Below, piece after piece: positions 11,656-22,750 of a stretch of DNA of 64,000 nt; within the stretch, counting starts at the first letter, position 1, and the number at the start of each line of letters is the position of its first letter. Where the stretch lies: NCBI GenBank assembly GCA_024509875.1, contig JAMPIV010019849.1, positions 1 through 64,000 of the forward strand, given 5' to 3'. The notes beneath the pieces were generated by a model. It did not search any database, was not told the DNA's origin, and saw only the letters and a program-made list of their open reading frames with translations. The translations under genes were made by a program, and so were the position numbers. This DNA comes from Oreohelix idahoensis. Its lineage: Eukaryota > Mollusca > Gastropoda > Stylommatophora > Oreohelicidae.

Positions 11656-13345
11656 TCAGCAAGCCCTCCTCAAACGTGTAGACATCACATAAGGCTTAGA
11701 GACAACTTGACCGTAACGAAAGTTCAACTCTGCTGTATGCTGAAAAAATTTACCACATTCACAAGAACGAGATGACCTTTCGACACCACTAGTGTGACAA
11801 TCAATAGTATTATTACTTTGCTTGTTAATAACTTTGCTCTCATGTGCAGTACAGCTAACCAGGTTACGATTTCTATAATTGCTGTTAAGAACATTGTTAT
11901 TTGTTCTATTGACACAGTTGTACTGTTTTACATCCCAGTTAGCATAATTACGATTAGCCTTTTCTCTTGGATAAAAATATCTACTAGATAGAACTGGCTT
12001 TTTATCAAAAAGTTTATTACCAGATTGACAAACTTTCACATAATTATTTCCACTATAATTTCCAACACTCTCAGGATCACGATGTTGAGATCTGTCATCA
12101 AAAGTGTTTTTATCTTTGCTTAAGGCAATGTGTTTAAGAAATGAGTCACACTGACTTGACTGGGTATGACTAGAAGGTTTGACAATTTCATTATTGTTTT
12201 TCACAAAATATGTTTCCTTCCTGGAATAAGGAGTGCTATTTTTCTTCCCTGTTATCAAGCCATCAGAGTTCTCACTTAATACCTTGTTTGTTTTTAACAC
12301 CCTGACTTGATATCTATTCCTGTTTCTTTCATTATCTACAGGACTATCTAATACTGTAGATTTTCCTTTGCTAGGTTGCCGCCAGGAACCAATACCGTTA
12401 GAATCATCGGCATTGCGTTGGAAGTTATATTTCCCACGACAAGATTTGCTTCCACTATTCTTGACTTTAGAATCCGCAAAAAGTGTATAGGACTGACTTT
12501 TTGCTTTATGTCTTTCACTGTCAACATTGACAGAAGACCACATTTTTTCCTTCAAGAGAATGTCGAGTAGACCATCTATTCTCATTCTGGCTTCTGAAAT
12601 TTGAATATCTTTAAGTGCAATATCTGCACTTAATTTCATGCTTAAGCTCTCAGCTCTTAAAACTTTACAGCTTTCGTCTGCTCGTAAATTTTTAAATTTA
12701 GTGACTTTCTCTTTCTCAGCCATCAACTCTACTAATGTCCCTTTCTCATACTTTTCTTTTTTTTTTCTCTTAACTGAGTCAACTCCAGCTGTAGTGCTTC
12801 AGTCTTAAAATCATTGCCAATCTCAAGCTTATGAACCTTTTTCCCTTCATGTTAGCTACCGAGATTTGCAATATCATCTAATAAATCAAGGAGCGTTTCT
12901 GTATACGTCCTATTATGTTCATCAGTCTCAAGTTTCAATTTGTCATGTATCTCTCTCCTTTCTTGAAGTTCCTGAGTTAGATTTCTAACTTCACTATCCT
13001 TATCTTTAATCTGAGTTTCCAACTCTTTGATTTTACACAATGCTACACTCAATGCTGTTTGAGTACTAGCAAGTTCTGAGTTTGATTTACATAAATCACT
13101 CGTTAGTTTAGATAATTTCTCCTGAAGTTTACTCTCTTCAGCAGTACATTCTATGAAACTTTCCCTTTGCTCTAGGGTACTCTCTGTTTTATGTCCAGTT
13201 GCTTCTTCTCTTCTAGCATCCTTTTCTCATACCTCTCATCACTTTCATGAATTTGCTTTTCACATATCAATCTTGTTATCTCAGACTCAGTCAGCTCACG
13301 GTCTCCATATCCTAATATTTCACGGTATTTGTCATACTCCCACAT
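11656..13345 (-). pseudogene. Broken Gag-like protein, coiled coil plus basic Asn/Ser-rich tail
   Basis: An ATG at 13345 opens a 57-codon frame (MWEYDKYREILGYG...) that stops at about 13172. Coiled-coil coding continues in another frame to 12852 (ETQIKDKDSEVRNLTQELQE), and the longest frame is 12726-11656, 356 codons. Residues 53-67 of that last frame, LLDILLKEKMWSSVN, match the capsid motif LMDLLLRDKVMSSVN of the Gag-Pol at 26505-30539. The rest is Lys/Arg/Asn/Ser-rich, like the nucleocapsid part of that protein, and ends with a Cys cluster (CECGKFF). The first residue of the 356-codon frame is a TTG, so no true start is implied. Two frame changes or stops make it non-functional as read. Confidence 0.75.
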
Positions 13346-13971
13346 TTTATAAGAGTTTCAACTGACTCAATCAATTACTGTATACCAATTTCTGTTATAG
13401 TACTTATATATAGCATACACTACCTATGCATCAACATATTGTACAATTAATCGATGTAATTATCGACAACACAACGACAATTATCAACAGGAAATAGCGA
13501 TGGATAGTACAGGCAGACTTGCTGAAATGCAGAAAAGTGGCACAATCTACACAGAACGAAATCACTTATCTTAAAATATTTTCGTCCTTTCCGCCAACAC
13601 ACTAGATATCACAAGGTTCTGCCGATAAAAACGTTCCACCGCAGAAAGGTACACGAACTAGACTTTCTTTTCTTCAGGTTCTTGCCAAAGTGTAGAATGC
13701 GCTCAACACAGCATCAGCACACAGGAAACACAGCACAGCATCCTCTGCAACTCTTGACTTGAGATAATCTGCAAACGACTCTTCAAACATTTCACATTTA
13801 GTTAAACTTGACTGTCTACTATTATATTCTGCCGTGTTGGACACAGTTAACAAACTAGGTCGAGGATAATGAAGCACGGTCAGGAGACTCACACAAGCCA
13901 CGCCCACACAGGGCTCCCTTATCACGCGAATTCCGTGGGTTTTCATTCCGTTAAATCTGTAAAACGACCAC

Positions 13972-15297
13972 TGTTACTACTCCGTTATTGTTGATAATGA
14001 TGACGATCATTGTTACTAATGCGTCTTGTTATTAATGACGATTAGTGCTACTACATACCACTGCTACACACGAGATACTGTTATTGATACAACCTGTTTG
14101 TTGATATATATCTCGCCACACAGGCTATTTATGGTCATGCGTTACTACCGTCACGCTTACTGTTCTCCTACCGTGTTAAATGTTGCAGTGAGTGTGCGTG
14201 GGTTCATTCACACACTACAGGTACGCACGTATAAGTCGTGGAACTATAGTGGACATTTAACAGTGTTTATTGTCACAATACGTTAATATGAAATACACAT
14301 AGTCAAACACAACTCACAACAAGGAAGTACTATAGTCACATCTCCACTTCTCAGAATCATTAGCGCTATACAATATCAATACTGGATCCTCTCAGCAACG
14401 GTCATCATCACCGTGCTTATATAATAAACCTCATCAAAGATGCTTTCAACATCATCTAAATAAATAATGGATCCCTTTTAGCAACGGTCATCCTCGCCGT
14501 GCTAACAACATAAATAATAATGGCCTCCTCAAATCTCCTCAATAAAGACGCTCTCAACATTGGCGCTCTAATATAAATATGGATAATTTTAGCAACGGGC
14601 ATCATCCTCGCCGTGCTAAAACATAAATAATAATGGCCTCCTCAAATCACCTCAATAAAGACGCTCTCAACATTGGCGCTCTAATATAAATATGGATCCT
14701 TTTAGCAACGGGCATCATCCTCGCCGTGCTAACAACACAAATAATAATGGCCTCCTCAAATCACCTCAATAAAGACGCTCTCAACATTGGCGCTCTAATA
14801 TAAATATGGATCCTTTTATCTCTTCAAAAATACTCACAAACATAATTCTTCAATAAACTCAGGAATTACTGGCCTACACAAATAATGGCCTCTATAACTT
14901 TTGCACTGCGCAGGCATACTCAAAACACACACTGTAGGGCCGACCTCTCCAGTCGGTGCCCAAAAACAGACTGCTCTTAGTTCACACACTAGTCCCGCCT
15001 AAAAAGACACGAGACTCGGCTGTTTAAAAAACTCAACTCAGTCTCAATAATTGCATGGGCTAGTCACACGAGCTTACTCACAGCTCAAGACAGTTCAGAG
15101 AAAACACATCTCCGCAATTTCAACTGACCAGTGTTCGCCACGCTTACCGACTTGGAAACTTCTCGATCACACGAGGGAATTCCCCTAATACCATTTTAAC
15201 TTAACATCAGCTTAACCAAGCAACGTAACCCGCAATCGAATCTATTCGCTTAACATTTTCAAGATCACTTCCCCTTGCTAATATTTACTCTGTATCA
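13972..15297 (-). repeat. 5' LTR of the gag-only element (1326 bp)
   Basis: Same ends as the left LTR but with only four of the hairpin-bearing tandem units plus a partial one (about 14384-14820). This accounts for most of the 287-bp length difference. A non-tandem segment near 14240-14272 is present only here. Confidence 0.9.
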
Positions 15298-15366
15298 GTC
15301 GTCACTCTCGACAGCACAAAAAAACCTCCACTCGCTTCAAAAAACCCCTTAGTAACCTACCATTAT
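15298..15366 (+). repeat. Repeat A, right half of the interrupted copy
   Basis: Resumes the copy broken at 8438, beginning with the duplicated GTCGT, and then runs directly into Tc1-like sequence. Confidence 0.8.
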
Positions 15367-15667
15367 TACACAGAACGTGCTATTTCTGTTCAAATTGGCT
15401 GTAGCAAGACGGCGGTTCACAATGCGATCCCCAGGTACCAATTGGACGGTACTTTTTCTGACCGAAAGAGAAAGGGTCGTCCTAGAAAAACAACCACCAG
15501 AGACGACCGGGAAATCAAATCCATCGTTTCACACTCTCCAACAGTTTCATGTAAGAAGATACGATCTGCTTTGCTTTCTAGAGCCGGAGGACTGTGTCTC
15601 GCAGATTAGGGGATGAGTTTGGACTAAAATCATATAAACCTGCCCGAAAACCCAGATTAACACCAGA
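15367..15667 (+). pseudogene. Tc1-like transposase fragment, forward arm
   Basis: Decayed helix-turn-helix DNA-binding region of a Tc1/mariner transposase. Across frames one can read SVQIGCSKTAVHNAI-like sequence, KGRPRKTT and YKPARKPRLTPEMKKK, the junction motif before the catalytic domain. It lacks the 5' inverted repeat and start codon, and it ends where the inverted second fragment begins. Confidence 0.8.
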
Positions 15668-16109
15668 AATGAAAAAGAAGTCGTCTCTAGGGGTTGTTTT
15701 TCTAGGATGACTTCTTCTCTTTCTGTCAGAAAAGTACCGTCCAATTGGTACCTGGAGCTCGCATTGTGAATTGCCGTCTTGCTACAGCTAATTCGAACAG
15801 AAATATCACGTTCTGTGTACCCTTCTACACGTAATGTCACTATATGAGCTCCTTGAATGGTTGAAAGTGTCGGTTTTTTGCCCATTTTCTTGCGAACATA
15901 AAATCCAGAGATAATACCCTTGAAGCAACCAAAAGACACTAAATACAGCAACAGTCTGTGTTTTCACATTTTATATTGTTAGGACGATGCAATAGATTGC
16001 AATGATTGCTTTTAGTGTGCCCTAAAATAGCGGATGATGCAACAATCTGTAGTAGTATGGAAATATCTATTTTTTACTAGGTGGTCTTAAACTTTTGCCC
16101 ATGACTGTA
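15668..16109 (-). pseudogene. Tc1-like transposon 5' end, reverse arm
   Basis: On the minus strand this begins with a terminal repeat CAGTCATGGGCAAAAGTTTA (plus-strand 16090-16109 region) beside TA, then about 200 bp of leader. A start codon at about 15881 follows, with MGKKPTLSTIQGAHIVTLR and YTERDISVRISCSKTAIHNA. It covers the same transposase region as the forward arm, in opposite orientation. The catalytic DDE part is absent. Confidence 0.85.
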
Positions 16110-16111
16110 TA

Positions 16112-16500
16112 TATTGTATGTCTATATATGTCTAATTGATGTATTATATGTAAATATATATGTATAACAGTACAATACAACATCACACAAAATCCCCCCT
16201 AACCTATACCCCACTATACATCGTCACCATCGCCAGCACAATAAAACCTCCACTCACTTCAAAAACCCCCTTAGTAGCCTACTAACCCGCCATTATTGAT
16301 TTTTTATATTTTCCGTCATTATCGATTTTTTATATTATATATATATTGTCTAAGTATTTTGTATAAACAACACACCCGCCATTATCGAACAAATTTATTG
16401 CTATATAACAAGTCATGTGTCTGATCGTCAGATGTAGTCACCCTGGCTAATATTTATTACTATATAAAAAGTCATGCGCCACCTCCTGACGCGTATCCTG
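16112..16500 (+). repeat. Repeat A, long copy, inverted mate of 62-480
   Basis: Collinear with the reverse complement of 62-480 over about 400 bp. TATATAACAAGTCATG and TATATAAAAAGTCATGCG occur near its end. Confidence 0.75.
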
Positions 16501-16505
16501 CGCGA

Positions 16506-16760
16506 TCAACACTTCACTCCCACCTCTCGATGCTGGTCCCAGTAAAGTCAGGCCTCTAACACGTCACTCCCATATATAAATATTGTATAAACATCAATTA
16601 AAATACCGGCACACAAGACCACCTACACCACACCACACAACAATTAAAATACAAGCACACAAAAATCCACACCCCAACACACCCCACGAGCCGGTAGCCC
16701 CGCCAACTACAACACACAATTAAGATACCTACAACCAAACACACCAACTTAGTTACCTAC
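16506..16760 (+). repeat. 50-bp repeat units and CA-rich tract
   Basis: Two units of the 50-bp repeat (16506-16575) are followed by CACAC-rich sequence, the same association as at 1236-1665 and 4196-4865. Confidence 0.65.
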
Positions 16761-16794
16761 ACGCCCGCCATTATTGAACTTATATATTACTATA

Positions 16795-16990
16795 TAACAA
16801 GACCTCTCCTCGGCCTGATGCTCCACCTGCGCAATGAGTATTTCCTTATATAAAAGTCATGCGGCACCTCCTGCGCGCCGCCTGAAAGCGGTCGAGTATT
16901 TTGCTATATAAAAGTCACGCGCCGCCTGCGCGCCGCCTGATTTTCCTTATATAAAAAGTCACGCGCCGCCTGCGCGCCGCCTGAATGCGA
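16795..16990 (+). repeat. Short tandem array: TATATAAAA box plus GC-rich box
   Basis: About four units. Each contains a CTATATAAAAGTCA-like or CTTATATAAAAAGTCA-like box followed by CGCGCCGCCTG repeats. A single related box ends repeat A just upstream. It is non-coding. Confidence 0.7.
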
Positions 16991-17209
16991 CCTAAGTCCG
17001 TCATTATATACTACTAAGGAATAATCAACAATAGCTTCGAAGAAAAATGGCATAGAGAACAGTGGCGTACGAAGTAGGGTGCGGTCCGCTCCGGGTAACA
17101 GCCAGGAAAGGGGTGCCGTCGGATACTATTATGATAGTAATTACTGTTAAAAACATGCTTGCAAGTGTGTTTCTTTATAGGGGAAGGGTGTTGTTGCTGT
17201 TGCTTAACT

Positions 17210-17810
17210 AGGGCTGCTGAGCTTCTCGCTATTTTGCAGCCAATACCAAGTTGAAGACTCCTTATATTATCTACACTGTAGATCTAGGCTTTTCCTGTGG
17301 CTTTTCTGCCATTCTGAAACGTGCTGAGTTGAAGTCATGAGCTCCAGTTTCTCCGGTTTGGCTTGCATTTAAACGATCGAGACATCTGGTCCAAAGCTAG
17401 GAGTGAGAAGCGTATGGCATACTGTGCATTCCCCGCCATCCAGGAGGCTCTCCGACTATGCAGAAATTAAATACTGTGCTCTGGTTTTGGGCTCTCCAAA
17501 GAAATTGTCACGTCCTGCACAGAGCCACTTCTCAGCTCCCCCTGCCTATCACTGAGGTCACAGTGAAGTCCTCCTGCATGCAGTCAACCGTCAAAGCCAA
17601 TGAATAACGTCTGGGGCTCAAGTGACTCTTCCAAGCTTACCTCGTAGTGTTCAGTGCTGGGTTCTCAACAAGGGAATCCCTGGAAATGTGTGGATGATTT
17701 CACAACTCAATGAGGGTGTACTAGATTCACAGAGGTTCACTTGTAGCATAATGCTTAGCTGGTGGTCATATTATGATGACTCCAGATATGCCTCCATGCA
17801 TAGAGGAAGT
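17210..17810 (+). repeat. Dispersed repeat B, copy 1
   Basis: About 600 bp, the inverted counterpart of 56172-56795. Shared blocks include CTGAGCTTCTCGCT, CTACACTGTAGATCTAGGCT and GGGCTCTCCAA. Open frames in both copies are degenerate. The type is unknown. Confidence 0.75.
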
Positions 17811-17869
17811 GTATCAAAAGTAAGATCCGCCCCGTGTGCTAAATAATTTTGTGACGCCTCTGATAGAGA

Positions 17870-18060
17870 ATATACAGTCAGATTTGACAGAAATTTACCA
17901 AGAATAGACCGAGTGATAATTTTCAGGTTGAGAATCGGCCATCCGTTTAACAGATTAGAACTCAGGTAGATAACCATGTGCCCACGTGGGGATGACAAGG
18001 ACACAGTAGAACATGTTCTCTCAAAATGTTGACTCCAAAAGATGAATAGAACGACAGCAC
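17870..18060 (+). pseudogene. LINE relic, C-terminal region
   Basis: Forward translation gives FRLRIGHPFNRLELR, a stop, then MCPRGDDKDTVEHVLSKC. This resembles the Cys-rich C-terminal part of LINE polyproteins (LRTGH ... C-x-C-G ... EHVL-x-C). It is short and contains stops. Confidence 0.6.
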
Positions 18061-18109
18061 TGTCTTCAAAAATCCCGTTGGCGAAAAAATGCATAGCTAG
18101 GGTGCAAGC

Positions 18110-18620
18110 CTGAGACAGGCCGCCACATTTATGAGAGAGATAGATGTGGTTATATGTGAGAGATGAGAGAACCCTGGGACAAACTGCCAGCTTTGTGTGA
18201 GAGAGATGTGGTTTTATGACAGTGATGAGAGAAGCCTCAGACAGGCAGCCAACTTGATGAGAGAGATAGATGTAGTTATATGATAGCGATGAGAGAAGGC
18301 CGAAACAGACTTTCAGCGTGGTGAAAGCGAAAGTGTGGTTATTTGAGAGCGGTGAGGGAAGTCTGAAACAGACTTTCAGCTTTGTGAGAGAGATAGTGTG
18401 GTTATTTGAGAACGGTGAGGGAAGTCTGAAACAGACTTTCAGCGTTGTGAGAGAGATAGTGTGGCTATTTGAGAGCGGTGAGGGAAGTCTGAAACAGACT
18501 TTCAGTGTAGTGAGAGGGATAGTGTGGTTATTTGAGAGCGGTGAGGGAAGTCTGAAATAGACATTCAGCGGTGTGAGAAGCATGGGACAGACTGCAAACT
18601 TTATGAGAGAGATGGATGTG
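18110..18620 (+). repeat. 63-bp minisatellite with internal hairpin
   Basis: Central units of about 63 bp contain GTGTGGTTATTTGAGAGCGG and GTCTGAAACAGACTTTCAGC; edge units are degenerate. Because 63 is divisible by three, both strands stay open (18318-18560 plus, 17771-18664 minus) with 21-residue cycles. The long minus frame starts at a TTG and runs on into the LINE relic, so neither is treated as a gene. Confidence 0.85.
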
Positions 18621-18624
18621 ATTA

Positions 18625-21289
18625 CTATAATAATTCTGAAGGGGGAAAAAATGAAGCCAACCAATGGTGTGAATAGGGGACGTTCAGACTTCGCAGTGGA
18701 AACAAGTTTCCAAAGAAAGGTCCTTTATATATGTCATCAGTTTTCATAGAATTCCCAAATTCGCCTTCCTCTGTCTCTGCAGTCAATCTCTACCTGGTTG
18801 CGAAACACTTTAGGGCCATCAGTAACTCTGGAACAACCAGGACAAACTCTCCCTCGTTAATCCTCGGATTAACAGTGTGACACTGGGGACCAGGAAAGTA
18901 CAGGTGATAATTGCTTAACTCACTTCCGACTAGATATTGTCTGTGTATTAATTACAGAGAAACCCGTCTGGGTAGACAAATTAGCGATGAGACTATCTGC
19001 AGGCGATGTTACAAATCGTAACTGAAAGGTTATCTAAGAAGGACGGAAGAAGTCGAGCCATATATGGGAGATGAGGTCATGTGTCTTGTCACGTATGTAT
19101 GTAAATAGTGCAACAGTGATCCGACCACCTTTATAATTTTGCTACGCAAAAACAACGCAATTCGCTGCCTGTAGACTCACTTTTGAAGCCACGCCTATTT
19201 TTTTCCTGTTTACATGCGCTAATGAGCGTTTACAAATTTTCGCACCCGACAGTCTTAACACGAGGGGAGCGAACCGGGGTGTCTACCTGAGTTCTCAAGC
19301 GAGCTGAGATGTCAATCATCGATAGTGACAGATCAGACGGCGGTAGCAAATGCAAGGGCGATAATAATATTTACCGACCACATTTGATGTCCGTGATCCC
19401 AGGGGACTTAAATTATTTGATCTACAGCAGAGGGACGAAATTAAAGAAGGCCTGTTCGCATGGCCAGGGCTTTATGATGTCGTTTCGGCATCGCGAGCGA
19501 GCGAACAGGAAAGTCCTTTACCTCGGGAGTCGAACTCGTTGATTTTCCCTGATACGGCCGAAGGCGTGGATTATCGCACCCTTTAGTGAAATAACACCAT
19601 TTGTGTATAAATACTCCGTCCTCTCAAAGTCAGTTATCTAGTCGCTCAGAAATTTTGGAAAATCTAGCTCGTTATTCATAGCCATTGTGAAAGTGTGTTA
19701 TAGCATTCCGTGGAGATTGTTTAATTTCTGATTGCGGTAATAGAAATTAGCATTTAAGTGATTTAATGTGTTAAGTTTATCATTATAATTCACTGGAATT
19801 TTCTAGGTGCTAAGACTAGCGTATTAAATAACGTATAGCTAATTTTTCCAGTTGTAATGTAGATTTAATCACCCGCTATCACCCAGAAAGAGATGTTTTA
19901 ATTGACTAATAAATACACTAGGCGACTGACAATTGACGGAATACAATTCACTTCTAATTCATTATGTGTAATTATATAAGTGACTAGTGTAATATCATGT
20001 TTCGAAACAAATAGCTAGTAATGACAAGCGATATTTGTAAAGTAGTCATAATTACATTAACACTGATATTGTGCACTGAGTGTTTTACCGGGCGGGAGGG
20101 GAAAGGCGCATACCTAAAACCCAACCCGTACCAGTTGATCGAAGCATGATAAGATAGGCTAGGACACGTGTGCTTTTTAATTTAATTAGATGACAGAGAG
20201 GATAAGAGATCATACCCTTACGCGTGATAGGATAGGATATTGATATTACGGTTAAATGTTTTGTTTTCTTCCAAATTTAGTGCTGATCACAGACCAGCTG
20301 CCAGCGGTCTAATAGCACCAGTAACAATTCTTATTATTATCGGGTCTTTGATGTTGACCTGTTAGGTCCTCTTGCTTCATCCAGAGAGAGACCAAAAATA
20401 TAAACAATAAGAGTAAACGTAACTGGGCTTACAAAATACCCAGATTTTTGCATTCAATTTTATGAGCCCGCTGTGGCCAAATATATATATATATAACGTT
20501 TTTCCCGACTACTGACAATCGTGTTTTCCAAGTGAATTTATCCAGGAGAATACGTTGTTTCATAATCGGCACTCAACCCCAGAGAGAAAAACCGATAGGA
20601 TATACCCTCATCATCTTTATTAACAGTTTACCAACCAGATGTTTCCTTTACCTATTGGAAGTACTGTCTACTGTCTAGTGTGAACACTAGATCGCGGTTT
20701 ATATTTTGCTACATGAACTATCTGATGTGACATTATCATATCCAATAACCCACCACCAAAGTAGGCGTTCCCCATTAGGAAAATTAATTATTCGTGGAGG
20801 AACTGGGGCTCACTTCGGAGAAGCACAACACTGGATTATGATACATGTACATTGATGTTTACGTTCAAGAGGTTGTTAACCAAGTATTAGGTAAGGTGTG
20901 ATTGATGCGGCCACGAATGACAGAGTGAGAGGAAATACGTTCTAGTTACGGAAACTGTACCATCCTTTATTTTCTTTGCAATTACTGTTATTTTACGGGA
21001 TAGCTTAACTAGGAACTTTGTTCTTTGCTTTACTGTCTATTCTATACCCTAGTGTTAATCTTTGACCTTTTGGGTTATTAACTTCTTGTGGATATTTTCT
21101 CAACAAGAGGGGAGAGTACTTAGCGAGTTATTTTCCTATGTCTGTAACCAATGTTTATATTGATTTCTATATGTTTGATGTTGTGAGAAGTTTAAGTGAA
21201 AATAAACTAAACAAAAACTTAATTAATTGTGTTGGTCAGCCCCAATCTCCATTTACCATAGTTTTCACGTCTGTGAGTCCTGTTGTCAC
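18625..21289. other. Unassigned AT-rich DNA
   Basis: No maintained coding frame, element end or RNA gene recognised. The one notable site is the promoter-like sequence at 19606-19635. A short TA run lies near 20481-20495. Confidence 0.5.
19606..19635 (+). promoter_or_regulatory. Candidate TATA box and initiator
   Basis: TATAAATA at 19606-19613 and TCAGTT at 19630-19635, with 26 bases from the first T to the presumed start A. No reading frame follows, so it may belong to an unrecognised LTR. Confidence 0.3.
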
Positions 21290-21405
21290 CTAACTGTGTG
21301 TGTGTGTGTGTGGTTGTGTGTGTGGTTGTGGGATTGTGTGTGTGTGTATGTGTGGTTGTGTGTGTGTATGTGTGTGTGTATGTGTGTGTGTGTGTGTGTT
21401 TGTAG
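21290..21405 (+). repeat. (TG)n-rich microsatellite
   Basis: TG runs interrupted by TA and GG. The Cys/Val-rich frame at 21227-21409 is an artefact. Confidence 0.9.
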
Positions 21406-22750
21406 TTAACTTATAATTGTATTTATAGGAAGGTTTGATAGATTGTCTATTACCAAAAGATAGTCGTATAGATAGGCTGGACTAGAGAATTCACTTATTC
21501 CAGAGACAGACCTTCTCCTTAATCTATTCACTCGTGGAATCTATTCTAACATTTTTTTTCTCAGATAACCCCACTTCTTCTGTTCTATTCAGACGGGACC
21601 AAATATATCTCTAATACCTATCTAAATGTACGACATGTCTAAAATTTAAAATGATATTTTAAAACACGTGAGGGGAAGTAAATAACTGACAACCCCGACC
21701 CACAACATTCTATCTCATGGATTGGATCATATGAGAATCATAAATAAACATTTATTCTGATTGGAAGTTTTGCCGGAAACGCCAGGTGGAAGCGTGTGCG
21801 GGAAAACTGCAATATAACCTAGCAAATTCGGAGGTTAAAACACACTGCATTCCAGAATCGTCACAGCTCGGACTGAAGCCATGAAAGAATAGAGTTAGGG
21901 TTCTGACCTTTTAGGACTGGACACAACACGTATCGGAGCTCCTTCTGAACATTACAACGAGGAAAACCTGTTAATACGGAAACCGGACTCCTAGTCGACC
22001 TACTCACAAAGTCACAGAGAGACTATAACAAGAAATAATACCCTGACGCGTGTTCGAGACATCTTTGTCAAGTTGCCAAGACTATTCTACTGAGCAAGAA
22101 GTCTAGTTCCCACCTAGTTTGAGTTCGTGGTTCGAGTCTACAAGACCATTCGTGCTATGAGTCTGTCATTAAGAAAACTGACTGTCAACACTAGACGGCT
22201 ACATCTGACGGGCCTGTGAAGATAATCAGCAATGACGCCTGGAGAGGTTACCCTCTGCACCCTTCGCACGGGACGTGCCTCTTGTCACAGAGAGACGAAC
22301 TGACGAACAGCAGCAGCAGTACTCATCGATATTCAACTAAGTGCTTATTAAATAGGCCACAGCAACGAACATTTACCTTCCCTCAAGTATCGATGACGAT
22401 GAACGTTTTTTCTGCATTACATCTAAACCTAACCTTTTTATTTTTAAATCTTCCATAATAATTGATCATTAAATTTGTTATATGTTGTTTTACAAATTAA
22501 TAGTTGATTCAATTATTATAGATAGGAGTGTACACGTATGAATCAGTATCTTTTTCAGGGCCGTAGGTACGAGCGTGGGTTAGGGGTTCAAACACGCCCC
22601 CCCCCCGCCTTTTTTTAGGGTTTGGTGAAAAAAAATTTGAGGGGAAATTTTACTGTAGCAAACATGTTTTGTGCCGACATTTTTAACCCCCCCCCCCCTA
22701 ACTTATTAAGTCCTATCTATGGCCCTGATCTTATATATATATATTGATAT
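21406..22750. other. Unassigned DNA, ending in poly-C runs and (TA)n
   Basis: No gene recognised. Poly-C tracts lie near 22596 and 22688. A short TA tract at about 22731-22750 is the left side of the insertion site of the next element. Confidence 0.5.

Larger units (their letters stand above)
8439..15297 (-). mobile_element. Non-autonomous LTR retrotransposon with Gag-like remnant only
   Basis: Two LTRs flank a 3.9-kb interior, and GTCGT is duplicated at both outer edges. The LTRs read TGTTACTACTCC to CTCTGTATCA on the plus strand. The Gag-like frame is on the minus strand, so the right LTR is 5'. No protease, integrase, reverse transcriptase or RNase H is seen. On the minus strand TGGTCGTTTTACAG, one base after the 5' LTR, is the likely primer-binding site. 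The purine-rich complement of 10060-10080 is the likely polypurine tract and resembles that of the element at 22751-33440. This is a LARD-like, gag-bearing element that would need pol supplied in trans. Confidence 0.9.

Noticed and set aside
17771..18664. 297-codon minus-strand frame
   Set aside because: It begins at a TTG, spans a 63-bp (frame-preserving) minisatellite and the antisense of a LINE relic.
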